From Auanema rhodensis (Eukaryota > Nematoda > Chromadorea > Rhabditida > Rhabditidae): a stretch of 64,000 nucleotides of DNA. The stretch spans positions 11,790,131-11,854,130 of the forward strand of contig OZ059894.1 in assembly GCA_964057225.1 (NCBI GenBank). The letters are read 5' to 3'. The position numbers and the translations under genes are program-made. This document shows positions 8,402 through 21,889 of this stretch, in pieces. Numbering within the stretch: position 1 is the first letter of the stretch; every line of letters begins with the position of its first letter. The notes under the pieces were generated by a model. That model searched no databases. It was given only the letters and a program-made list of their open reading frames with translations, and was not told the origin of the DNA.

Positions 8402-9581
8402 ACAGTAAAAAGTCCAATCAAGAGAGAAATTTTTTCAACACATAGTTGTTTTTTTTTAAAATATCATTGTTTTTCCTCATAACTCGGTTTAAACTCGTTC
8501 TAACCCGTTGAAATACGTCTAGAAAGTCTTTATAACATGCATATGTATGATAGAACTTCATATTTATTGTAATAGAAAATTTTATTTTCAGACGTCTTGG
8601 TTAACAATGATATGTTTTACCCCCTTATAATTTTTATCATAATGTTCCTTATACGGAACGCTCAATGAAACTTGCTTCCAGAAAAATTTCTTTCTATTTT
8701 TTCTTCATATGTACGTAGATACTATAGAGAACTATGATAGAAAACTTTAACATTCACGAAATCATCATTTCTCATTACGCTACGGAGGTTTAAAAAGCTG
8801 TGTTTTACCTTATAATAGACCGGAAAACCCTTGTGTTAAAACTGGACCGTTTTTACACATATAAAAATGTCCCGTATTCGGGACCCTAATGTAACTTTTG
8901 ATTCCCTATATTTTTTTTCATGAAATTTACAATCTACTGTAGAAAGAAGAATTATTTTTATAAAAACTGTAAATTTTTGAAAAATGAAAACAAAACGAAA
9001 ACAAAAACAACTTTTTTTTGAACATTTTCTCACACAAGGGTCCCCCCTTACCTACTTTTTTTCTCATTACTCGTTTCAACCTCATCCGATCACTCTGCAA
9101 ACATGTTTAATCGTTCTAACTTGTTGAAATACGTCTTAAAAGTCTAAACAACATGCATATGCATAATAGAAACCACCCGAATAGGCCCCCACGCACTAAA
9201 CGAGATATATACATTACCAGTATAGTAATAGAACACATATTGAAGATTAATTCGATAAGAACAATTTATTGACGTAGAGAATGTTTGTTCCGAAAAACTA
9301 CAATATTAAACTATAAAAGTAACAAAAGCGTAGAGGCAGCAAAGACATGAATAAACATAAATGTAAATACAGAATTACCAGGTAGTACATAAGTATGACA
9401 AAAAATTATAAGAAAGCCATGAAAATAGAAGGTTTGTGAACAAATGAGAGGTACATCTTTGATCGTATAGTCATTTCTAAACCGTTCGTATGCTGCAGCA
9501 TCGTCATAAGCGTCACTCAAGTTGAATTTCCATGTGTACTACACGATTTTCATTCTTATTGTTACATTCTTTCCCTGAGGG

Positions 9582-9730
9582 AATGGGCCGTTCCCGCCAG
9601 CAGTGCAAGAGCGGGTCGACCCGTGAGGTGGAGCTAGCAAGCCAGCATCTACCTCAAGTCTCAAAAATCGGTTAACCTTATTGTGAACCAATGGAACACA
9701 TATCGAAGGTTAATTCGATAAGAACGATTA
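9582..9730 (-). pseudogene. U2: U2 snRNA 3' part, unit 3 (nt 38-186), split by element B
   Basis: U2 is interrupted between nt 37 and 38, within GTAGTA. This piece keeps the Sm site and stem-loops III-IV but has lost stem-loop I, the branch-point pairing sequence and its promoter. Confidence 0.93.
9658..9730. repeat. Target-site duplication, left copy, element B (73 bp)
   Basis: U2 nt 38-110; exact partner of 11483-11555. Confidence 0.9.
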
Positions 9731-11482
9731 ATGGTTTATTGGATAACTAATGTTATGAAACAATAAATAACCAATAAAAAAGAGCCCAGAATCGGGGAGA
9801 CGGTATTACCAGTACAACTTAAAACAACAAGTGATTAAAAAGTACAAAATAAAACACATTACCAACAGAGGCTAAAACGACTCAAGAGTCGGGGGAGTGG
9901 GTTAAAAAAAGTAATGAATAACAAAAAAAATGAATAATAAAGCAGAACAGTGAAAAGTAAATATCAAGTGCCGCTATGATCAAACAATTTGAGTGCCTAC
10001 GGCAATGGTGTTAAAAATAAACAACAAAATACATGTACCAATGAAGGTCAGAAAGAGAGAAAGAAAAAAGACAAAAATAAGTAATACAAAAAGTAAAAAA
10101 TATATTACAATCAAATCACAAACAAGTCAATGGATAATTTCTTCTTCATACTGCCTTACACCAGAAACATGTTCCACGTAGATATTCCTGGCCCACTTGA
10201 TGGTATCGGCGACGACGAGCTTCTCCATTAGCCGGTTGTAGTGGCTGCTGATCTTGAGTGATCGGAGGGCTTGTACGTTGAGCGGGTCCATAGTTCCAAG
10301 CATTCCTACAACATACGCTTCTACACTAGTCTTATAACCAAGACATTGGTATTGGCTGGCTATGTCAGCATATTTCCTCTCCTTTATCATACGCGCGGCT
10401 ATCATGGCTTGTCGGCGGTTTTCATAGCTCACTGTAACATCAACGATACTACAGTGTTTTGCGTCATGATCGACCACTACTATGTCAGGTCGGAGTGTAC
10501 TATTAATGCCAGGAAGAGGCTGGTTAGTGTAAACTTCTCCGTTTTTAGGCTCTGGCAGGGCTTTGATAAGACGGTCCACGATGTTGTTGTGGCGGAGTTG
10601 GATTGCTCTCGTGTGAAAGTGGCAGTGTCCAAGAACATGTGCAGCAGTTTCGTTGGGGTAACTACACCTGCGGCACTGTTTGTTTCCTTCTCCGTGTCTT
10701 CTACAGCCATTGAGCTGGAGAGTATTAAGTCGAGCCTTGTGGATGAATCGCCAATCAGCAAACCGTATGAAATCTCCCTTCGCCATAAAGTGATTGGACG
10801 CTTTGTTGAGCATTGTGACATCAAAGACTTTCCCTTGATCCGGTTTTTGAAGAAGGATCCGAAGGTCTTTCAGCCATAATGCACGTCGCAGGCTTCTGTG
10901 GCATAGTGAAGGTGTTAACAGTTGGTTGTTTAGATTGAGTTCTAAACCACTTTCGAGGCATGTCCAGTTAGCGTTGATGAGTTTCTTGAGTTGACGCATC
11001 GCTACTCTTACTCTAGTCCAGATGGAGGAAACATCAGATGTTTCGGTGTCGAAAATGCCATCAACGGAACCGTTGTAATATGCAGCTGTCTCATCGTTAC
11101 TGGCTTGACGTTTAATCCTTTTTGATGCTACTTTTATTGAGTCTTGATGCGCAATATCAGCTACTACAAGATCAGATGACTTCAAAAGTTGGTAGGCATG
11201 AGTGACTTCACAGACGTCTGACAGGTGTTGGAGTCGAGAGAGACCAAGTCCGCCGTAGTTAGTTGGCAGGTAGATTGGTTCAGCACTGGCGTTTGGAGGA
11301 TAGTGCATCCATCTACGGGCACAGCGTTTGAGTTCTTTGTCAAAGGCGACTAGTTTACTCTTTGGGACGTGGCCATTCGTCATATGAAAATTAAGGCAGG
11401 GCATCAGGAAGGTGCGTACTGCGTCAGCTTTCTGCCATTCAGCCAGTAAGGATTTGTCAATTTTTTCCAAGTGTTGACTCAT
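9731..11482 (-). mobile_element. Utopia-like retrotransposon, copy B (5'-truncated, 1752 bp)
   Basis: This copy holds the 3' UTR (9731-10126) and the last 451 codons of the ORF. It breaks off at the codon for residue 642, where U2 nt 110 follows. 5' truncation is usual for target-primed reverse transcription that stops early. It is nearly identical to copy C, with only scattered base changes noticed and an identical protein in the shared part, so it is recent. There is no poly(A) tail; the 3' end is AAACCAT joined to U2 nt 38. Confidence 0.95.
10127..11482 (-). pseudogene. Truncated retrotransposon ORF (residues 642-1092 of the full protein)
   Basis: The 451-codon open frame keeps the C-terminal region: the CCHC knuckle (CRRC, then H and C) and the RLE signature RPD(X14)D. 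The zinc fingers and reverse transcriptase core are lost. The apparent start methionine is internal M642 of the parent protein and lies exactly at the truncation point. It could not support its own retrotransposition. U2 promoter transcription could reach it through U2 nt 1-110. Confidence 0.93.
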
Positions 11483-11555
11483 GTCTCAAAAATCGGTTAA
11501 CCTTATTGTGAACCAATGGAACACATATCGAAGGTTAATTCGATAAGAACGATTA
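11483..11555. repeat. Target-site duplication, right copy, element B (73 bp)
   Basis: U2 nt 110 to 38; repeats 9658-9730. Confidence 0.9.
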
Positions 11556-11592
11556 CTACACTTTGATCTTAGCCAAAAGGCCGAGAAGCGAT
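11483..11592 (-). pseudogene. U2: U2 snRNA 5' part, unit 3 (nt 1-110), split by element B
   Basis: Promoter side, stem-loops I-II and the Sm site remain, so this half is longer than at loci A and C. Stem-loops III and IV are absent. Confidence 0.93.
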
Positions 11593-12034
11593 ACAGCATA
11601 GCCATGAGTATCAAAGACATCAAGCAAATGTATCGTACTTGTTACGAGTGCACTCTCTCATTTGAATATAAAAGTGTGGTTTGACAATCTTGACTGTACA
11701 GGTCATAAATGGCTCATATAAACTGTGGATTTACTCAACTTTTGGACTTATTTTTTTCTTATTCGAAGCGCTGCACTTTTTTCTATTCTTTTTATTCAAA
11801 TACTTGTATATAGTTTTATATGTACGGTTGCAAAGTTTCCGAATATTTTATATATTTTTATACAATAATTAGGAGAAGGTTAATACAATGAAATCTCCCA
11901 ACTTTACAGTGTTTGTATTGCTTACAGTATCTAGAACAACCACTCTTGTAATATTAGAGCACATATCAATCAACAACTTTTTCTAGTTATCAAAGCTTTT
12001 TTATTTCTTCAAGATATTTCAAATAAAATATAAA

Positions 12035-12153
12035 AGCTTACGACACCCGGGATTCCCAAGCCGTCTCCGATCCAAGTACTAACCGGGCCCAACGTTGCTT
12101 GACTTGCCAGATCGGACGGGATGGCGTACTTTCAACGTGGTATGGTCGTAAGC
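12035..12153 (-). rRNA. 5S rRNA, unit 3 copy a
   Basis: Intact 119-base copy next to the element-B locus. Confidence 0.97.
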
Positions 12154-12394
12154 AATGTTATATTCTTCATTATCAGTTATATCACTCTAAATCTTGTTGT
12201 TAATAGTTAGGACCACAAAGAAAACAACAGGAACAGTAACAAATGAAATGCCCAAACTTTACAGTGTTCGAGTTATTTACAGTATCTAAGACTACCTCTG
12301 TCGTGTTATTAGAGCAAACATTCGATTAACAACAACTTTTTTTTAGTTATCAAAGCTTTTTTATTTCTTCAAAAAATTTCAAATAAAATATAAA

Positions 12395-12513
12395 AGCTTA
12401 CGACACCCGGGATTCCCAAGCCGTCTCCGATCCAAGTACTAACCGGGCCCAACGTTGCTTGACTTGCCAGATCGGACGGGATGGCGTACTTTCAACGTGG
12501 TATGGTCGTAAGC
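12395..12513 (-). rRNA. 5S rRNA, unit 3 copy b
   Basis: Intact 119-base copy. Confidence 0.97.
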
Positions 12514-12655
12514 AATGTCATATTCTTCATTATCAGTTATATCACTCTAAATCTTGTTGTTAATAGATACGACCACAAAGAAAACAACAGGAACAGTAAC
12601 AATAACAAAAAAAATTTTTTTTTCACCTATGTGTCTAAAGGTTAGCCATGTATCC

Positions 12656-12658
<3 letters not shown>

Positions 12659-12723
<65 letters not shown>
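12659..12723. repeat. (TA)n microsatellite, unit 3, 65 bp
   Basis: The longest tract in the window, uninterrupted. Confidence 0.98.
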
Positions 12724-12725
<2 letters not shown>

Positions 12726-13905
12726 ACAGTAAAAAGTCCAATCAAGAGAGAAATTTTTTCAACACATAGTTGTTTTTTTTTTAAATATCATTGTTTTTCC
12801 TCATAACTCGGTTTAAACTCGTTCTAACCCGTTGAAATACGTCTAGAAAGTCTTTATAACATGCATATGTATGATAGAACTTCATATTTATTGTAATAGA
12901 AAATTTTATTTTCAGACGTCTTGGTTAACAATGATATGTTTTACCCCCTTATAATTTTTATCATAATGTTCCTTATACGAAACGCTCAATGAAACTTGCT
13001 TCCAGAAAAATTTCTTTCTATTTTTTCTTCATATGTACGTAGATACTATAGAGAACTATGATAGAAAACTTTAACATTCACGAAATCATCATTTCTCATT
13101 ACGCTACGGAGGTTTAAAAAGCTGTGTTTTACCTTATAATAGACCGGAAAACCCTTGTGTTAAAACTGGACCGTTTTTACACATATAAAAATGTCCCGTA
13201 TTCGGGACCCTAATGTAACTTTTGATTCCCTATATTTTTTTTCATGAAATTTACAATCTACTGTAGAAAGAAGAATTATTTTTATAAAAACTGTAAATTT
13301 TTGAAAAATGAAAACAAAACGAAAACAAAAACAACTTTTTTTTGAACATTTTCTCACACAAGGGTCCCCCCTTACCTACTTTTTTTCTCATTACTCGTTT
13401 CAACCTCATCCGATCACTCTGCAAACATGTTTAATCGTTCTAACTTGTTGAAATACGTCTTAAAAGTCTAAACAACATGCATATGCATAATAGAAACCAC
13501 CCGAATAGGCCCCCACGCACTAAACGAGATATATACATTACCAGTATAGTAATAGAACACATATTGAAGATTAATTCGATAAGAACAATTTATTGACGTA
13601 GAGAATGTTTGTTCCGAAAAACTACAATATTAAACTATAAAAGTAACAAAAGCGTAGAGGCAGCAAAGACATGAATAAACATAAATGTAAATACAGAATT
13701 ACCAGGTAGTACATAAGTATGACAAAAAATTATAAGAAAGCCATGAAAATAGAAGGTTTGTGAACAAATGAGAGGTACATCTTTGATCGTATAGTCATTT
13801 CTAAACCGTTCGTATGCTGCAGCATCGTCATAAGCGTCACTCAAGTTGAATTTCCATGTGTACTACACGATTTTCATTCTTATTGTTACATTCTTTCCCT
13901 GAGGG

Positions 13906-14091
13906 AATGGGCCGTTCCCGCCAGCAGTGCAAGAGCGGGTCGACCCGTGAGGTGGAGCTAGCAAGCCAGCATCTACCTCAAGTCTCAAAAATCGGTTAAC
14001 CTTATTGTGAACCAATGGAACACATATCGAAGGTTAATTCGATAAGAACGATTACTACACTTTGATCTTAGCCAAAAGGCCGAGAAGCGAT
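13906..14091 (-). ncRNA. U2: U2 snRNA, unit 4
   Basis: Intact 186-base copy with all landmarks of unit 1. Confidence 0.96.
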
Positions 14092-14533
14092 ACAGCATAG
14101 CCATGAGTATCAAAGACATCAAGCAAATGTATCGTACTTGTTACGAGTGCACTCTCTCATTTGAATATAAAAGTGTGGTTTGACAATCTTGACTGTACAG
14201 GTCATAAATGGCTCATATAAACTGTGGATTTACTCAACTTTTGGACTTATTTTTTTCTTATTCGAAGCGCTGCACTTTTTTCTATTCTTTTTATTCAAAT
14301 ACTTGTATATAGTTTTATATGTACGGTTGCAAAGTTTCCGAATATTTTATATATTTTTATACAATAATTAGGAGAAGGTTAATACAATGAAATCTCCCAA
14401 CTTTACAGTGTTTGTATTGCTTACAGTATCTAGAACAACCACTCTTGTAATATTAGAGCACATATCAATCAACAACTTTTTCTAGTTATCAAAGCTTTTT
14501 TATTTCTTCAAGATATTTCAAATAAAATATAAA

Positions 14534-14652
14534 AGCTTACGACACCCGGGATTCCCAAGCCGTCTCCGATCCAAGTACTAACCGGGCCCAACGTTGCTTG
14601 ACTTGCCAGATCGGACGGGATGGCGTACTTTCAACGTGGTATGGTCGTAAGC
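14534..14652 (-). rRNA. 5S rRNA, unit 4 copy a
   Basis: Intact 119-base copy. Confidence 0.97.
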
Positions 14653-14893
14653 AATGTTATATTCTTCATTATCAGTTATATCACTCTAAATCTTGTTGTT
14701 AATAGTTAGGACCACAAAGAAAACAACAGGAACAGTAACAAATGAAATGCCCAAACTTTACAGTGTTCGAGTTATTTACAGTATCTAAGACTACCTCTGT
14801 CGTGTTATTAGAGCAAACATTCGATTAACAACAACTTTTTTTTAGTTATCAAAGCTTTTTTATTTCTTCAAAAAATTTCAAATAAAATATAAA

Positions 14894-15012
14894 AGCTTAC
14901 GACACCCGGGATTCCCAAGCCGTCTCCGATCCAAGTACTAACCGGGCCCAACGTTGCTTGACTTGCCAGATCGGACGGGATGGCGTACTTTCAACGTGGT
15001 ATGGTCGTAAGC
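14894..15012 (-). rRNA. 5S rRNA, unit 4 copy b
   Basis: Intact 119-base copy. Confidence 0.97.
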
Positions 15013-15154
15013 AATGTCATATTCTTCATTATCAGTTATATCACTCTAAATCTTGTTGTTAATAGATACGACCACAAAGAAAACAACAGGAACAGTAACA
15101 ATAACAAAAAAAATTTTTTTTTCACCTATGTGTCTAAAGGTTAGCCATGTATCC

Positions 15155-15157
<3 letters not shown>

Positions 15158-15202
<45 letters not shown>
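15158..15202. repeat. (TA)n microsatellite, unit 4, 45 bp
   Basis: Uninterrupted TA run. Confidence 0.98.
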
Positions 15203-15204
<2 letters not shown>

Positions 15205-16384
15205 ACAGTAAAAAGTCCAATCAAGAGAGAAATTTTTTCAACACATAGTTGTTTTTTTTTTAAATATCATTGTTTTTCCTCATAACTCGGTTTAAACTCG
15301 TTCTAACCCGTTGAAATACGTCTAGAAAGTCTTTATAACATGCATATGTATGATAGAACTTCATATTTATTGTAATAGAAAATTTTATTTTCAGACGTCT
15401 TGGTTAACAATGATATGTTTTACCCCCTTATAATTTTTATCATAATGTTCCTTATACGGAACGCTCAATGAAACTTGCTTCCAGAAAAATTTCTTTCTAT
15501 TTTTTCTTCATATGTACGTAGATACTATAGAGAACTATGATAGAAAACTTTAACATTCACGAAATCATCATTTCTCATTACGCTACGGAGGTTTAAAAAG
15601 CTGTGTTTTACCTTATAATAGACCGGAAAACCCTTGTGTTAAAACTGGACCGTTTTTACACATATAAAAATGTCCCGTATTCGGGACCCTAATGTAACTT
15701 TTGATTCCCTATATTTTTTTTCATGAAATTTACAATCTACTGTAGAAAGAAGAATTATTTTTATAAAAACTGTAAATTTTTGAAAAATGAAAACAAAACG
15801 AAAACAAAAACAACTTTTTTTTGAACATTTTCTCACACAAGGGTCCCCCCTTACCTACTTTTTTTCTCATTACTCGTTTCAACCTCATCCGATCACTCTG
15901 CAAACATGTTTAATCGTTCTAACTTGTTGAAATACGTCTTAAAAGTCTAAACAACATGCATATGCATAATAGAAACCACCCGAATAGGCCCCCACGCACT
16001 AAACGAGATATATACATTACCAGTATAGTAATAGAACACATATTGAAGATTAATTCGATAAGAACAATTTATTGACGTAGAGAATGTTTGTTCCGAAAAA
16101 CTACAATATTAAACTATAAAAGTAACAAAAGCGTAGAGGCAGCAAAGACATGAATAAACATAAATGTAAATACAGAATTACCAGGTAGTACATAAGTATG
16201 ACAAAAAATTATAAGAAAGCCATGAAAATAGAAGGTTTGTGAACAAATGAGAGGTACATCTTTGATCGTATAGTCATTTCTAAACCGTTCGTATGCTGCA
16301 GCATCGTCATAAGCGTCACTCAAGTTGAATTTCCATGTGTACTACACGATTTTCATTCTTATTGTTACATTCTTTCCCTGAGGG

Positions 16385-16570
16385 AATGGGCCGTTCCCGC
16401 CAGCAGTGCAAGAGCGGGTCGACCCGTGAGGTGGAGCTAGCAAGCCAGCATCTACCTCAAGTCTCAAAAATCGGTTAACCTTATTGTGAACCAATGGAAC
16501 ACATATCGAAGGTTAATTCGATAAGAACGATTACTACACTTTGATCTTAGCCAAAAGGCCGAGAAGCGAT
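16385..16570 (-). ncRNA. U2: U2 snRNA, unit 5
   Basis: Intact 186-base copy. Confidence 0.96.
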
Positions 16571-17012
16571 ACAGCATAGCCATGAGTATCAAAGACATCA
16601 AGCAAATGTATCGTACTTGTTACGAGTGCACTCTCTCATTTGAATATAAAAGTGTGGTTTGACAATCTTGACTGTACAGGTCATAAATGGCTCATATAAA
16701 CTGTGGATTTACTCAACTTTTGGACTTATTTTTTTCTTATTCGAAGCGCTGCACTTTTTTCTATTCTTTTTATTCAAATACTTGTATATAGTTTTATATG
16801 TACGGTTGCAAAGTTTCCGAATATTTTATATATTTTTATACAATAATTAGGAGAAGGTTAATACAATGAAATCTCCCAACTTTACAGTGTTTGTATTGCT
16901 TACAGTATCTAGAACAACCACTCTTGTAATATTAGAGCACATATCAATCAACAACTTTTTCTAGTTATCAAAGCTTTTTTATTTCTTCAAGATATTTCAA
17001 ATAAAATATAAA

Positions 17013-17131
17013 AGCTTACGACACCCGGGATTCCCAAGCCGTCTCCGATCCAAGTACTAACCGGGCCCAACGTTGCTTGACTTGCCAGATCGGACGGGAT
17101 GGCGTACTTTCAACGTGGTATGGTCGTAAGC
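17013..17131 (-). rRNA. 5S rRNA, unit 5 copy a
   Basis: Intact 119-base copy. Confidence 0.97.
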
Positions 17132-17372
17132 AATGTTATATTCTTCATTATCAGTTATATCACTCTAAATCTTGTTGTTAATAGTTAGGACCACAAAGAA
17201 AACAACAGGAACAGTAACAAATGAAATGCCCAAACTTTACAGTGTTCGAGTTATTTACAGTATCTAAGACTACCTCTGTCGTGTTATTAGAGCAAACATT
17301 CGATTAACAACAACTTTTTTTTAGTTATCAAAGCTTTTTTATTTCTTCAAAAAATTTCAAATAAAATATAAA

Positions 17373-17491
17373 AGCTTACGACACCCGGGATTCCCAAGCC
17401 GTCTCCGATCCAAGTACTAACCGGGCCCAACGTTGCTTGACTTGCCAGATCGGACGGGATGGCGTACTTTCAACGTGGTATGGTCGTAAGC
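17373..17491 (-). rRNA. 5S rRNA, unit 5 copy b
   Basis: Intact 119-base copy. Confidence 0.97.
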
Positions 17492-17633
17492 AATGTCATA
17501 TTCTTCATTATCAGTTATATCACTCTAAATCTTGTTGTTAATAGATACGACCACAAAGAAAACAACAGGAACAGTAACAATAACAAAAAAAATTTTTTTT
17601 TCACCTATGTGTCTAAAGGTTAGCCATGTATCC

Positions 17634-17636
<3 letters not shown>

Positions 17637-17681
<45 letters not shown>
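17637..17681. repeat. (TA)n microsatellite, unit 5, 45 bp
   Basis: Same length as unit 4. Confidence 0.98.
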
Positions 17682-17683
<2 letters not shown>

Positions 17684-18863
17684 ACAGTAAAAAGTCCAAT
17701 CAAGAGAGAAATTTTTTCAACACATAGTTGTTTTTTTTTTAAATATCATTGTTTTTCCTCATAACTCGGTTTAAACTCGTTCTAACCCGTTGAAATACGT
17801 CTAGAAAGTCTTTATAACATGCATATGTATGATAGAACTTCATATTTATTGTAATAGAAAATTTTATTTTCAGACGTCTTGGTTAACAATGATATGTTTT
17901 ACCCCCTTATAATTTTTATCATAATGTTCCTTATACGGAACGCTCAATGAAACTTGCTTCCAGAAAAATTTCTTTCTATTTTTTCTTCATATGTACGTAG
18001 ATACTATAGAGAACTATGATAGAAAACTTTAACATTCACGAAATCATCATTTCTCATTACGCTACGGAGGTTTAAAAAGCTGTGTTTTACCTTATAATAG
18101 ACCGGAAAACCCTTGTGTTAAAACTGGACCGTTTTTACACATATAAAAATGTCCCGTATTCGGGACCCTAATGTAACTTTTGATTCCCTATATTTTTTTT
18201 CATGAAATTTACAATCTACTGTAGAAAGAAGAATTATTTTTATAAAAACTGTAAATTTTTGAAAAATGAAAACAAAACGAAAACAAAAACAACTTTTTTT
18301 TGAACATTTTCTCACACAAGGGTCCCCCCTTACCTACTTTTTTTCTCATTACTCGTTTCAACCTCATCCGATCACTCTGCAAACATGTTTAATCGTTCTA
18401 ACTTGTTGAAATACGTCTTAAAAGTCTAAACAACATGCATATGCATAATAGAAACCACCCGAATAGGCCCCCACGCACTAAACGAGATATATACATTACC
18501 AGTATAGTAATAGAACACATATTGAAGATTAATTCGATAAGAACAATTTATTGACGTAGAGAATGTTTGTTCCGAAAAACTACAATATTAAACTATAAAA
18601 GTAACAAAAGCGTAGAGGCAGCAAAGACATGAATAAACATAAATGTAAATACAGAATTACCAGGTAGTACATAAGTATGACAAAAAATTATAAGAAAGCC
18701 ATGAAAATAGAAGGTTTGTGAACAAATGAGAGGTACATCTTTGATCGTATAGTCATTTCTAAACCGTTCGTATGCTGCAGCATCGTCATAAGCGTCACTC
18801 AAGTTGAATTTCCATGTGTACTACACGATTTTCATTCTTATTGTTACATTCTTTCCCTGAGGG

Positions 18864-19049
18864 AATGGGCCGTTCCCGCCAGCAGTGCAAGAGCGGGTCG
18901 ACCCGTGAGGTGGAGCTAGCAAGCCAGCATCTACCTCAAGTCTCAAAAATCGGTTAACCTTATTGTGAACCAATGGAACACATATCGAAGGTTAATTCGA
19001 TAAGAACGATTACTACACTTTGATCTTAGCCAAAAGGCCGAGAAGCGAT
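18864..19049 (-). ncRNA. U2: U2 snRNA, unit 6
   Basis: Intact 186-base copy. Confidence 0.96.
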
Positions 19050-19491
19050 ACAGCATAGCCATGAGTATCAAAGACATCAAGCAAATGTATCGTACTTGTT
19101 ACGAGTGCACTCTCTCATTTGAATATAAAAGTGTGGTTTGACAATCTTGACTGTACAGGTCATAAATGGCTCATATAAACTGTGGATTTACTCAACTTTT
19201 GGACTTATTTTTTTCTTATTCGAAGCGCTGCACTTTTTTCTATTCTTTTTATTCAAATACTTGTATATAGTTTTATATGTACGGTTGCAAAGTTTCCGAA
19301 TATTTTATATATTTTTATACAATAATTAGGAGAAGGTTAATACAATGAAATCTCCCAACTTTACAGTGTTTGTATTGCTTACAGTATCTAGAACAACCAC
19401 TCTTGTAATATTAGAGCACATATCAATCAACAACTTTTTCTAGTTATCAAAGCTTTTTTATTTCTTCAAGATATTTCAAATAAAATATAAA

Positions 19492-19610
19492 AGCTTACGA
19501 CACCCGGGATTCCCAAGCCGTCTCCGATCCAAGTACTAACCGGGCCCAACGTTGCTTGACTTGCCAGATCGGACGGGATGGCGTACTTTCAACGTGGTAT
19601 GGTCGTAAGC
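19492..19610 (-). rRNA. 5S rRNA, unit 6 copy a
   Basis: Intact 119-base copy. Confidence 0.97.
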
Positions 19611-19851
19611 AATGTTATATTCTTCATTATCAGTTATATCACTCTAAATCTTGTTGTTAATAGTTAGGACCACAAAGAAAACAACAGGAACAGTAACAAA
19701 TGAAATGCCCAAACTTTACAGTGTTCGAGTTATTTACAGTATCTAAGACTACCTCTGTCGTGTTATTAGAGCAAACATTCGATTAACAACAACTTTTTTT
19801 TAGTTATCAAAGCTTTTTTATTTCTTCAAAAAATTTCAAATAAAATATAAA

Positions 19852-19970
19852 AGCTTACGACACCCGGGATTCCCAAGCCGTCTCCGATCCAAGTACTAAC
19901 CGGGCCCAACGTTGCTTGACTTGCCAGATCGGACGGGATGGCGTACTTTCAACGTGGTATGGTCGTAAGC
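19852..19970 (-). rRNA. 5S rRNA, unit 6 copy b
   Basis: Intact 119-base copy. Confidence 0.97.
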
Positions 19971-20112
19971 AATGTCATATTCTTCATTATCAGTTATATC
20001 ACTCTAAATCTTGTTGTTAATAGATACGACCACAAAGAAAACAACAGGAACAGTAACAATAACAAAAAAAATTTTTTTTTCACCTATGTGTCTAAAGGTT
20101 AGCCATGTATCC

Positions 20113-20115
<3 letters not shown>

Positions 20116-20162
<47 letters not shown>
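20116..20162. repeat. (TA)n microsatellite, unit 6, 47 bp
   Basis: Uninterrupted TA run. Confidence 0.98.
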
Positions 20163-20164
<2 letters not shown>

Positions 20165-21344
20165 ACAGTAAAAAGTCCAATCAAGAGAGAAATTTTTTCA
20201 ACACATAGTTGTTTTTTTTTTAAATATCATTGTTTTTCCTCATAACTCGGTTTAAACTCGTTCTAACCCGTTGAAATACGTCTAGAAAGTCTTTATAACA
20301 TGCATATGTATGATAGAACTTCATATTTATTGTAATAGAAAATTTTATTTTCAGACGTCTTGGTTAACAATGATATGTTTTACCCCCTTATAATTTTTAT
20401 CATAATGTTCCTTATACGGAACGCTCAATGAAACTTGCTTCCAGAAAAATTTCTTTCTATTTTTTCTTCATATGTACGTAGATACTATAGAGAACTATGA
20501 TAGAAAACTTTAACATTCACGAAATCATCATTTCTCATTACGCTACGGAGGTTTAAAAAGCTGTGTTTTACCTTATAATAGACCGGAAAACCCTTGTGTT
20601 AAAACTGGACCGTTTTTACACATATAAAAATGTCCCGTATTCGGGACCCTAATGTAACTTTTGATTCCCTATATTTTTTTTCATGAAATTTACAATCTAC
20701 TGTAGAAAGAAGAATTATTTTTATAAAAACTGTAAATTTTTGAAAAATGAAAACAAAACGAAAACAAAAACAACTTTTTTTTGAACATTTTCTCACACAA
20801 GGGTCCCCCCTTACCTACTTTTTTTCTCATTACTCGTTTCAACCTCATCCGATCACTCTGCAAACATGTTTAATCGTTCTAACTTGTTGAAATACGTCTT
20901 AAAAGTCTAAACAACATGCATATGCATAATAGAAACCACCCGAATAGGCCCCCACGCACTAAACGAGATATATACATTACCAGTATAGTAATAGAACACA
21001 TATTGAAGATTAATTCGATAAGAACAATTTATTGACGTAGAGAATGTTTGTTCCGAAAAACTACAATATTAAACTATAAAAGTAACAAAAGCGTAGAGGC
21101 AGCAAAGACATGAATAAACATAAATGTAAATACAGAATTACCAGGTAGTACATAAGTATGACAAAAAATTATAAGAAAGCCATGAAAATAGAAGGTTTGT
21201 GAACAAATGAGAGGTACATCTTTGATCGTATAGTCATTTCTAAACCGTTCGTATGCTGCAGCATCGTCATAAGCGTCACTCAAGTTGAATTTCCATGTGT
21301 ACTACACGATTTTCATTCTTATTGTTACATTCTTTCCCTGAGGG

Positions 21345-21493
21345 AATGGGCCGTTCCCGCCAGCAGTGCAAGAGCGGGTCGACCCGTGAGGTGGAGCTAG
21401 CAAGCCAGCATCTACCTCAAGTCTCAAAAATCGGTTAACCTTATTGTGAACCAATGGAACACATATCGAAGGTTAATTCGATAAGAACGATTA
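21345..21493 (-). pseudogene. U2: U2 snRNA 3' part, unit 7 (nt 38-186), split by element C
   Basis: Same 3' junction as at element B: U2 nt 38 directly follows the element's terminal AAACCAT. The piece is promoterless. Confidence 0.93.
21435..21493. repeat. Target-site duplication, left copy, element C (59 bp)
   Basis: U2 nt 38-96; exact partner of 25221-25279. Confidence 0.92.
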
Positions 21494-21889
21494 ATGGTTT
21501 ATTGAATAACTAATGTTATGAAACAATAAATAACCAATAAAAAAGAGCCCAGAATCGGGGAGACGGTATTACCAGTACAACTTAAAACAGCAAGTGATTA
21601 AAAAGTACAAAATAAAACACATTACCAACAGAGGCTAAAACGACTCAAGAGTCGGGGGAGTGGGTTAAAAAAAGTAATGAATAACAAAAAAAATGAATAA
21701 TAAAGCAGAACAGTGAAAAGTAAATATCAAGTGCCGCTATGATCAAACAATTTGAGTGCCTACGGCAATGGTGTTAAAAATAAACAACAAAATACATGTA
21801 CCAATGAAGGTCAGAAAGAGAGAAAGAAAAAAGACAAAAATAAGTAATACAAAAAGTAAAAAATATATTACAATCAAATCACAAACAAG
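21494..21889 (-). other. 3' UTR of element C
   Basis: 396 bases, AT-rich and without a credible gene; a 62-codon plus-strand ORF overlapping the ORF end is judged spurious. Copies B and D carry the same sequence with few base differences. The 3'-most 202 bases are all that copy D retains, so the signal for reverse-transcription start should lie there. Confidence 0.8.
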
